Assembly (NCBI GenBank): GCA_916613615.1
Contig: OU744720.1
Location: forward strand, 2,521,749 to 2,585,748
Direction: 5' to 3'
Length of the DNA stretch: 64,000 nucleotides
Source of the DNA: Steromphala cineraria
Lineage: Eukaryota; Mollusca; Gastropoda; Trochida; Trochidae
The notes under the pieces are model-generated. The model searched no databases. It was not told the origin of the DNA and saw only the letters and a list, made by a program, of their open reading frames with translations. Positions 55,143 through 64,000 of the stretch are shown here, piece after piece. Made by a program: the position numbers and the translations under genes. Every line of letters starts with the position of its first letter. The first letter of the stretch is position 1.

Positions 55143-55312
55143 GTCTGATCAAAATTGATCGTGCTCCGAGGAATAAAATTTTAAAGTTTCTGTATTGGGG
55201 TCCTAACTTAACCTAAACGGGTCATCCTCGCGGGACGAAGATGATGTCCCGGCTGCATTAGGCTCGAACCCCGATACAGAAAATATTTTCATTCCTCGGA
55301 ACATGGTCGGAC
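55143..55312. repeat. Foldback repeat with Pol III B-box-like motif, copy 2
   Basis: The ends gtctgatcaaaattgatcgt ... ggtcggac share the edge and the cgaggaataaaat inner block with the 32.9-kb copy; the inner arms tttctgtattggggt / accccgatacagaaa pair. The - strand has GGTTCGAGCC. Non-coding. Confidence 0.55.
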
Positions 55313-56601
55313 TGCCAAGCATCGGAACACTGTCCGTTTGATTAAATTTGGCCTTCTAGAGCAAATTACAAGTTGTGAATTAGCCAATATCTTTAACAAT
55401 TGGTATATTGTTCCCTCACTACCATAACCGCAAATCTCTATTTGACCTGTTCATCGCCACACTCCCTAGGGGTCTCGTTTTAGCAAGTTATAGTCATCAT
55501 TTGATATCATCTAATTAGGAAACAGACAGGAAATACGATAGACAGTAAAGTAATTGTGTAATAAGTGAGTATCTGATCTAAAGAAAGTAAGTAACACCTG
55601 CAGACCATAAATCAGCCCAAAACTTTGTGCTATGTTTTATATTTTACTAATCTCCCTTTTCTCTGCATGCCAAACTGTTCATTCAGTGAAAATGCGAGCT
55701 CGAAGCAGAAAATCGGTGTAGTGATCGGAACACGTGAGTTCGATGTAGATTGTCACATTGCTCTGTTTGACCTAACACAGCGGGTCAATTTGGCGTGAAA
55801 TCATCAATATGATGGGAATTTGTCTACGGAAACTTAATCAGGAGATATTCTAGGACAGTTGACAGCAACACAATGATATAACATACTGTTAATCGCTTTG
55901 AAAAGGCAGTACTGCGGATTTCGCCTATCATTTTCCATATAAGCAGACGAACGCTGCGCCTACTGACACGTCACTTCCGGTATCCCCTGCCCGTGGCCTC
56001 TCAGCCTTGTTTTGGTTTGTCGCTGGACGGCGACAAGCAGACGCCTTGTTACGCAATGTTTACTTAGCTGTAGCTTCATTGAGAAACTGTGTATCGTTGC
56101 TGTTTTGGCCTAATATTTATGTTATATAGTTATTTGACCAATATCTTTTGAAAAATATATTTAAAAAAGGTTATGCAGCCCTTCTTTAACATTCAATAGT
56201 TATTTCAAGTTTTCCAATACGTGAACATAAAACTGCGTTTTTGTTCACGTTGATAATATGTTATTTCGTGTTAAATGGAATTTCATTGTGAGCAAATAAT
56301 AAGGTCCGCTGATATACGCCTTATTTCACCCAAATGTTAGCGGTATCGACTTATTGTTTTCCTCATTTTGTGTCGACAAATCTAAAAGGATGACTCGTTA
56401 AGACAGCTAAAGAAGGTATATCACATCTATCATCATCCACTGAATACAATAATAACGAATATTCGAAATATGACATTAAATGTAATGCATGAGAGTGAGA
56501 AACAAAAACATGGTATAAATAAACAAATAGAAATAAAAATATTTCCAAACAAGTTAAAATAAAAAGTTATGATATCATTCATAGAATCTATACTGACTTG
56601 A

Positions 56602-57930
56602 TCATAATGGTATTGCGGTGTTATCAATCTTGTTGAGTGCATTGTGCAAGATGGTCATATTTAAAATGACGTTGTTGACGGACCCCTGTGTTTGTATAAA
56701 GAGTCTCCAGTATTCCTGCCCTATCATACTGGCCATGGACCAGAATATGGTTGTGGCTAGTCCCTTTATATACCCGTCACCGTGGTGGGGAATGATTTCT
56801 AGCACTTTAGTCTTTTTAGGAGAAAAGTTCAGATTATAAAATGCTCCCCCATGCACGCCAATCATGAGAGAAGTGTTACCAAATAGTTCTAAGGTCTTGT
56901 TAAATGAATACCCTCCTTGAAACACAACGACCCTTTCTGCTCCGTACCGCCTCTGCAGGTACCGAGTTATCTCCTCCTTGTTGAGCAGTTTTCTCCCTCC
57001 ATTGTGACTCTTGGCTCGAGTAAGGAGCACCACATAACCCTTCCCCGGCGGTAGAGGGGTTTCCTGGACTCCGATCAGTCTCCGCGCGGTTTGCCACAGG
57101 AGAGGATGTAGTGGAGGAGTGATACAGGAAGCGACTAGAAAATCTGCCGAGAAGGGTCTTTTATCGCCCCATACGATTTGAGATTCGTTGAGTCCCAAGC
57201 GTTTTAGTATTCCGAGAATGACGTCACTGTCTCCAGTTCTAGGTTTCGGAATAAGCACTTTCATGTCTTTGTGCAGAATGATGTCCCTGACCTGTATGAG
57301 TTTGGGCAGGAGTCCGTCGATGAAGTGCTGGAACGAGCTCCCTTCAGGAGACATGAGGGGACAGATCTTGTGGTAGTGAACCTTGGTCTGGGACTTGGCC
57401 TGTAGAAGCTTGTAGCTTGACGGCCACCCACACAGGTAGGCCCCTGGGTAGTACCCGTTCTCTATGATGTCCACCACGCCGCGTCTCTTGTTATAAGGAG
57501 GGATCTCCAGCAAGTCCCTCCCGGCTGTGTATTCAGTGAATAGTTTCTTGTCTAACTCTCTTGGAAATAAAGGTTCCGAGATTCGAAAGGGCTCGTATTC
57601 GAATTCATTGTGAGATTTTAAAGTCTCGAGCGGAATGACCTGCTCCAGCCCGGTTGAGAAGGAGGGGAGGAACGTTCCGTTCAGGACCCTCACTCTCCAG
57701 GGGGGCGGGAAGTGGGAGGGTGCTGACACGTTGACCCTCATGTGGTAGCCCAGGAGATGAGCTGTGCCCGGGGGCACGAGCACCTGTTTGGAGGGAGAGC
57801 GCCAGCGTAGTCCAATCATTACCCAGCCGCACGTGTAAAAGGCGAGCAGCGCCACCAGCGTCCGGGTCCGGGTGAACGTCATTGTGTCTCGCTCTCGCTC
57901 CGGGTCTACCCTCAGCTCGCCTCCACCCTG
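56602..57930 (-). CDS. GT61-family glycosyltransferase (EOGT/POMGNT2/xylosyltransferase-like)
   Basis: Likely a Golgi/ER type II membrane glycosyltransferase of the GT61 (DUF563) family. The preferred start is the ATG at 57882 (426 residues), because it is followed directly by a basic N-terminus and a hydrophobic anchor (residues about 8-26). An upstream ATG at 57951 is also in frame, but ttgcaacag at about 57931-57939 reads as a splice acceptor, so a 5' non-coding exon probably joins at 57930. Visible family signatures: EGSSFQHFIDGLLPKL mid-protein and GVHGGAFYNLNF with a following LEIIP near the C-terminus. Six N-glycosylation sequons occur (NVS, NGT, NES, NKT, NTS, NMT). The catalytic part is intronless. 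Donor sugar and acceptor cannot be read from sequence. It is convergent with the receptor gene. Confidence 0.88.
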   Translation of the reverse strand, partial: QGGGELRVDPERERDTMTFTRTRTLVALLAFYTCGWVMIGLRWRSPSKQVLVPPGTAHLLGYHMRVNVSAPSHFPPPWRVRVLNGTFLPSFSTGLEQVIPLETLKSHNEFEYEPFRISEPLFPRELDKKLFTEYTAGRDLLEIPPYNKRRGVVDIIENGYYPGAYLCGWPSSYKLLQAKSQTKVHYHKICPLMSPEGSSFQHFIDGLLPKLIQVRDIILHKDMKVLIPKPRTGDSDVILGILKRLGLNESQIVWGDKRPFSADFLVASCITPPLHPLLWQTARRLIGVQETPLPPGKGYVVLLTRAKSHNGGRKLLNKEEITRYLQRRYGAERVVVFQGGYSFNKTLELFGNTSLMIGVHGGAFYNLNFSPKKTKVLEIIPHHGDGYIKGLATTIFWSMASMIGQEYWRLFIQTQGSVNNVILNMTILHNALNKIDNTAIPL

Positions 57931-58029
57931 TTGCAACACAAGCATGATCATTACACACTGGACATAGAGTTACATAAGGTCTATTTTCCCCTGGGTATTG
58001 CATCTAGGAATAACATTTATATTTTCTGA

Positions 58030-58195
58030 AAAGCAAGATTTTGTAGATAACAACTTCTTGGCAGTTTCAGAAAGAACAGTCGAACTCCGAAACGTCCTTA
58101 CTCAAGACAATCTCAACCTGATGAAAGAGAAGGCGTAAGCCCCGTCACGTTCTGTATCTTCACAATAAAGAAGTTGTTATCCAGAAAATCTTTTT
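58030..58195. repeat. Foldback-family copy upstream of the GT61 gene
   Basis: The arms agattttgtagataacaac (from 58037) and gttgttatccagaaaatct (to 58191) are near-perfect inverted copies, followed inward by cttctt / aataaagaag and a cgaaacgtcc core. It lies about 100 bp beyond the upstream ATG of the glycosyltransferase. Confidence 0.6.
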
Positions 58196-58199
58196 TTTT

Positions 58200-60680
58200 C
58201 GTATTTTTTATTGCACATGGACTTGATAATTAGCTTTACCATCTCTACATGTATTTCAATACAATTTTGTTCAATAACAGCCCTAGGGTGAGTGAGTTAG
58301 TACATGTATCTTGTAGACCAGTCATTTCCGTAAATCATAAATAAATAAATAAAATGTAAAATCACCTTAAAGTATAAAACTGCTTATCTATAAACATGAC
58401 GCTCGTAAATGAAAACCTAGTCAATTTAAAGAAATTCGGTACTTTCATAATCATTCACATAAAAGTAGCTTAACATATATTTACCTTTTGCATAAATTGA
58501 TCCAATGTTTGTTTTTGAAAAAATGTTTTTATATTCGGTAATGACTTTTACAATCAACACCAAAATCAAGATATTCATCATATGATTAATATAAATTTTT
58601 GACACCATATTAGGTAAAATATAACTAAATCTGTATATTAGGCAATTTCTCGTTTAATGCCATGTCTATCTCATCGAGTTAAATAAAAAAATTATTTTCA
58701 CGAAATAAAAAAAAACAAATAATTTTCTACTTCACGAGATAGGAAAATTTCTTATTTTAAAGTTCTTCACAGACTAGAGTTTATACCAATGACAGGATAA
58801 AATTAACATAACACTTGCATAAGATTGATAAATATAAGTATAAACAAACATATTAATCCTAGATACCTGTACCTACCTGCAGTGGTGGATGTAAAATACA
58901 ACCAAGTGTTTAAACTATTACAGGCCTACAGGTAAAAAAACTACTACGTTATCTCTCCACCTGAATACACTCTCTATCTGTCGCTAATCTGTATTTCCGT
59001 CACCACTAAAAGCAGTCAGGTATATTGCATTGACGCGGTTTCCAGTTACTGCTAGTCTGTTAACAGTATTTCATCCAAGTAGGAGAACACATGTGTACAT
59101 CTGTACAAAACATCTGTATTTCTTCAAATCAATATCAACCAACAAGCTGACGTGTCCGCTATATTCCAAGCAAATGGAACAATGTAGATAGTTGTTACAC
59201 ATCTTATGAATTAATGCTTTTTCTATCAATCATTCAATCTATGTTCAATACTAAAAAGATTCAGGCAAATGGTATATTATGAAGTATTGAACAGTTTAAT
59301 GAACCTATTCATGAGAATGTGTTTTACCTTCACAACCCCTTTTCTGATTGAAATGCGTCGTATGTAAACATTGCAAGATCACTGTAATGATGTTTAATAT
59401 TCCGTTAGTATATGATTTTGCTATTTTTTGTCAGACGATACAGAACTTTTTTAAAGAATGTTGATAAGAAAACAGTGTTCATCAATTTACAAAATAAATA
59501 ATGTTTTTTTTATTCTTAACACAGCTTCAAGTATATAGTGCTTCTCAACTGCTTCATTTGACTATTGTCGTGCATTTAGAAAAAAGTTTGGAGCCACTTT
59601 TTTAAAGTACCATTATATTTCCGATGATCAATATATTAAAAGATGCCAAATAAAATTGTCCTCCGTGTATTTGGAGAGGATTTACATTAAATTTGATTAA
59701 ATTTGATCATTTAAAAGAACGGAAGAGCATATTTCATAATCAAGATATGACTCACTAGAATTCTCTCATAAATTAAACACTAATATCCCTAAGCGCTCAG
59801 TTGTACACAGATATTTTCAAATCTATAAAAGACGGCATACAAGCATCTAAAACGGAACATAATTTCATCAAAATCCAACTCCTGGTGTTGAACTTCTGAG
59901 TCGGACGTGCTTGAAACAATTTGTAACCCGGTTTCATAAAACAGAAAACATATATTTTCAAAGTTTCACAAAAAATGCTTATCTTGACGCACCTTTAGAT
60001 CATTTTGTATCTCAAAACCAAGTTCGAACAAGTTATGACACATAAATATGAAATTCTGAGTGCGACTTTTTTTTCAACAGAGTCGTTACTTTGTAAATTG
60101 CAAAAGTTTACAACTATTGTTCACACATGCATGTCATTTCGAATCTCAATACCAAGTTTAATCAACTTATTGCACATAATTTAGAAGTTTTGGGCCGGAC
60201 AGGGCTCATATAAGTTTTTAACACAATGCTCACTTTTACGCGAACCATTCTACAAAAAATAATTAAAACGATTGTTGATCATGACATACGTTCACATGAT
60301 TACGTTTGTCAATATAACATGTTATGAAGATGAGCTGAATAGTTTAGAAATTATAGGCCGCAAAAGGACAGTTTTCTTACAAAATTATCATATTTCCCCC
60401 AATTCTTATATTTTTTTAATGTGTTCTCGTACACAGTCCCTAAAACAAAATACCTTTATAGCCCCATGCAAGTCTATGTTATTGTAGCAAGTCTGTCTGA
60501 AAATGAACAGCTTCAGTGGGCTCCTTTCAATTTTAATAGTAGATCACTGCATTTAAGATGTATTTTCATTTCAGAGACTATATTTTTTCTATTCCAATGC
60601 TTCTGCTTTTCTATAATAAATTTGGAATGAAATGGTTGATTAACTAACAAAATTATGAGCCGGACAAAATGTGTAACGGA
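58200..60680. other. Intergenic upstream of the GT61 gene, nothing certain
   Basis: AT-rich. Around 59880-60250 there are loosely repeated phrases (tctcaa(a/t)accaagtt..., gagtcggac / gggccggac) suggesting a decayed repeat. A 5' non-coding exon and promoter of the GT61 gene may lie here but cannot be placed. Confidence 0.4.
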
Positions 60681-60689
60681 CGGCCGGTG

Positions 60690-60935
60690 TAACAGGCTCA
60701 AAAGACTCTACCGCCTCAAATAACTCTAGAGTCAAATGGGCCTAGCCTCAAAAGACTCTAGAGTCATGTGGGCCCAAGGACACGCCCAGTCTCAAATGAC
60801 TCTATCCAGGCTCAAATGACTCTAGCAAATAATCAATCTGTGAAATCAAATTCTCACATGAGTCCAAGGAAACGCTCAGTCTCAAATGACTCTATCCAGG
60901 CTCAAATGACTCTCCCAAAGTAATCTGTGAAATTG
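60690..60935. repeat. Cluster of ctcaaatgactcta motifs
   Basis: About ten copies of ctcaaa(t/a)gactct, some as palindromes (gactctagagtc at about 60723-60736 and 60755-60764). Part is a tandem unit of about 89 bp (caaggacacgcccagtc at 60776, caaggaaacgctcagtc at 60864). Confidence 0.7.
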
Positions 60936-62949
60936 AATTGTCTCAATGTTTATTTTGAACCATTGATAAATCTAAATGTTTTCATGCACTGGATTTACAT
61001 CCGCCCCAAATTATTAAATATCATACTTTTAATCTGCGTTTCGAGAAGAGAATACTTTCATGTTAATTATTCATTGTAATGAAAACTGCGTATTATCTAA
61101 ATGACAGCTTCAATTTTGTTTTCATGTTGCAACATTTATTACTTGACGTCACAGTGGCGTCACTGATGAGTTTAAACTATAGTTCTTGACTGAAATTGTA
61201 ACAATATTTACACATATCATCACTATGAAGCGTTGAATCTGTATGTTGTCGTTTGCGACTATACTTTTACTTTTTTGAGGATACTAAGCAATTTTATGAG
61301 AGTATATTTGATGAATGTTTATATCATTAAAATCAGTTTTTATATCCATGGCTTATGTATTTATTATTGATGCGTTTTTTTAAATTCATTTTTTTTTCAA
61401 AACTTTTAATCACGTTCAAGTTCAATTTTCGTTACATGTCAATAATTTGAGGGAACTGTTATAATAAGCGTCAAGAAAAAAATCATGTTTGTCAAGGTTT
61501 TGAGATATCAACTTTTACAAAAATATATTCATCTTGTGTACTGCAGTATGGTATTGCAAGATTTTTAAAGAAGTATTTCGGCAATTTTCCATGAACAATT
61601 GATATAAAGGACAGAAGACGGAAGATTAGGTGTTATAACGTTTTGATAATGAATGATTTTTATTCAAAATTATACACCAAATCCATGTCATTATCAATTA
61701 TATTACAAGTTATTCATATCCTACGTCTGTAATTATTTTACAAATGAAGAGTTTTTTTTAGCAGAGTTTAGTTGACTTCAATCCTAAGACATCAAATTTT
61801 TATTTCTCTTTTCTTTGCTGTAACCACCATGAGACGTTTGTTAAAAAAAATAAGTTTTGTAAAAAGGAACATGGAAAGCGCTGGTCTTTAAAAAGGCTCA
61901 CTCTATGTATATATACCATTTCACTTACAAATTTCGAAATGGTATAATCGTGCTTTTTTTTCATAATATTATGTATATTTGTTAATCGAATGATTAACAT
62001 ATTTTACCTACATGCAGTCATTTAATTTGTAGATCTATTTAAGTATCTGAATTAAGTTTCCCATACTGTCAGGCTACCTGTTTAATTTTTAAATTATTTT
62101 ATGTTCTACGTTTTAGCCAATTATGTTACCGAATAATCGCTTGAATAAATCTATCCTAATTCAGTATCAGACTTCATCTTTTTTAGACGAATGCAGTCTC
62201 CATTCAATGATTTCAGATATATTCATCTTTTCATATTTACTTGACAATGTAAGTGCAAAAAACTGCATTGACGAGGAATTTAGAAGGATAGATATCAAAG
62301 GACGTGTTTCATACGACTTTTACGCAACAAGAATGGATATTTATTTTCGGTACATGAGCGATAGCGAATGTTAAATACAGACTTGCAAGAGTAAAAGTTA
62401 CATGACAGATCTTCGACTGTTATATCTGTATCTGTATATCTGTATCGTAATCAATGCATGACTTCACAAACTAGAATTTTACAACATTCTAAGCGGTTTC
62501 AATATTTTCGTAAAGTAAATATGCAATTTTCATTTTCGGATATGAAACAGGAAGATGGGACACTTGTGGAATGAACTCTCTTTAGAGATACAAGGACCTT
62601 TCCATTAGGTCTGACGGCAGCCCCGTAGGTCGCATCATATATAGTTTGCCAGTTTAGTGAAGGCATAACCTAGTCATTTGAGTAATAATCACGGCCAAGT
62701 ATAATGTTTGTGGTAATAAGAGAACTGTTTCTTGATATTTTGTATTACAAACTAAACTGAACTAAGTTATGCATCCTAAAACAATACCTGTTCACGTTTT
62801 CATAAAACTCCGTACAAATTATGTCGTTTTAAAATCTCTTTGGCTAGCGGAGATAGGATAGTGAAAACAGGCTTGTGAGTCTAGCGTCCTACAATAAATT
62901 TGCGAAACAAAACAAAATCCACGAAAGGTATTTGTTTTGTATTTGTAAT

Positions 62950-63092
62950 CTTAAGCCACGTTTCGACACATCTTGAGCTTGACAACGACACCAGCAGTTG
63001 TGTTAAAACGTCACCTAACATGAATAAAGAAGTTGTCATCCATCTATTCCTCATTGTCATTCCAACTTCTAAAATGCCTTTAGAATGTTTTG
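62950..63092. repeat. Foldback-family copy, one end preserved
   Basis: It holds ccacgtttcgacacatc, atgaataaagaagttgtc and the edge motif ttccaacttctaaaatgcc that also ends the large foldback at 39.87 kb and occurs at 8.50 kb. Confidence 0.55.
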
Positions 63093-63119
63093 CTTGTTTA
63101 CATAGCAATATATTTTATT

Positions 63120-63724
63120 ATCCCCCGCCGCGCTTTAGCGCGAAACGGGGGATATAGTATTGAGCAGAGTCCGTCCGTCCGTACGTACGTACGTCCCGAC
63201 GGATGAAATTGAATAACTCAAAAACTATTGACCTGATTATTTTCAGTTTTTGTATATAGCTTCATCACCATGAGAGCAAGGTCCCTCTAGAGGTTCATGA
63301 CCTTGACCTTAATTTCAGGGTCATTACGAGACTTTGACATTTTACCCTTGTCAGCTTGATATCTCAAGAACCATTCATTGGATTCTCTTCATAACTTACA
63401 CAATGCATCTTACTGGGAAGGCGCCGGGCCCAGTCGATTTTGGTGACCTTCACATTATTTTCAAGGTCACAGCGAGACTTTGAAAATTTCAGCATTGAAA
63501 CCTGCATTTAGGCTTGTCAGCGGGATATCTCAAGAACTATTTACTGGATTCTCTTCATAATTTACACAAAGCATGTTATTGGGGAGGCGCCGGGCCCAGT
63601 CGATTTTGGTGACCTTCACATTATTTTCAAGGTCACAGTGAGGCTTATATATGGAAGACCCAGGGACCAGTTGATTTTTTGTGGTCTAAAAGACATCTAG
63701 TAGCATCAATTTGCGGCGGGGGAT
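63120..63724. mobile_element. Pearl/Helitron-like non-autonomous element C
   Basis: The ends atcccccgccgc (63120-63131) and gcggcgggggat (63713-63724) are exact complements. The left end also folds locally (cccccgccgcgc...gcgcgaaacggggg), followed by (GTCC)n/(GTAC)n at 63170-63196 and core repeats with a 166-bp period (gatatctcaagaac at 63358 and 63524; gcgccgggcccagtcgat repeated). Confidence 0.65.
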
Positions 63725-63744
63725 CTTGTCACCTTTGTGACAAA

Positions 63745-64000
63745 TAATAATAAGTTTCATAATTCTTCTTCCGGACTTTCTAGCAAAAAAAACATATTGG
63801 AAAAACTGTTTTGGGACCCCAAGTGTAATGAACAGTCACAAAAATAATGCTTTCATATTCTGAAGAATGAAATTGCGAGTACTTCGTCAAAGCTCATGTG
63901 CCTGTATAAAAAATAATAAGTTTCATAATTCTTCTTCCGGACTTTCTAGCAAAAAAAACATATTGGAAAAACTGTTTTGGGACCCCAAGTGTAATTGAAC
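63745..64000. repeat. 167-bp tandem duplication at the window end
   Basis: taagtttcataattcttctt ... gggaccccaagtgtaat occurs from 63751 and again from 63918, running to the window edge. Confidence 0.85.

Noticed and set aside
57605..58003. 132-codon - strand frame overlapping the GT61 start
   Set aside because: It is an out-of-frame shadow of the GT61 coding sequence without its own features.

Overview
This is eukaryotic, AT-rich, intron-rich nuclear DNA, most likely from a marine bivalve mollusc or a close lophotrochozoan relative. The evidence is a 24-exon GRL101-type receptor gene (the family was described in the snail Lymnaea), a GT61 glycosyltransferase, and several repeats with the architecture of the bivalve 'pearl' elements. 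No bacterial-style operons, CRISPR arrays or canonical RNA genes were seen.

Layout: (1) 1-8.2 kb is a tandem segmental duplication of a unit of about 2.8 kb. Copy 1 carries 2.3 kb that copy 2 lacks, containing a pearl/Helitron-like element with five 156-bp core repeats. (2) 9.58-51.12 kb, + strand, holds one large gene whose 24 recognisable coding exons join in frame without gaps: 12 LDL-receptor class A exons (all phase 1-1), an LRR N-cap exon, 7 LRR exons (phase 2-2), and four exons for the cysteine-rich hinge, seven transmembrane helices and cytoplasmic tail. The joined product is about 1092 residues; the signal-peptide exon was not found. (3) Its introns are loaded with repeats: a 48-bp and a 41-bp minisatellite, foldback elements, TTAA-flanked MITEs, head-to-head non-LTR retrotransposon remnants near 27-30 kb, a second pearl-like element at 40.8 kb, and a large inverted repeat at 38.0-39.9 kb that carries two copies of a small three-exon zinc-finger-like gene. 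(4) 56.6-57.9 kb, - strand, holds an almost intronless GT61-family glycosyltransferase of the secretory pathway. (5) 58-64 kb holds only repeats, including a third pearl-like element at 63.1 kb.

The receptor and the glycosyltransferase face each other at their 3' ends, with about 5.5 kb between the two stop codons. Nothing in the sequence links their functions. The most novel-looking material is the set of foldback structures that share an AACTTCTTTAT...CGACGTTTC signature, above all the 1.8-kb one holding a spliceable captured gene on both arms. Also notable are a minisatellite that repeats a 3' splice-site-like motif about 40 times just inside an intron, and paired cysteine loss and gain in two neighbouring LDLa modules.
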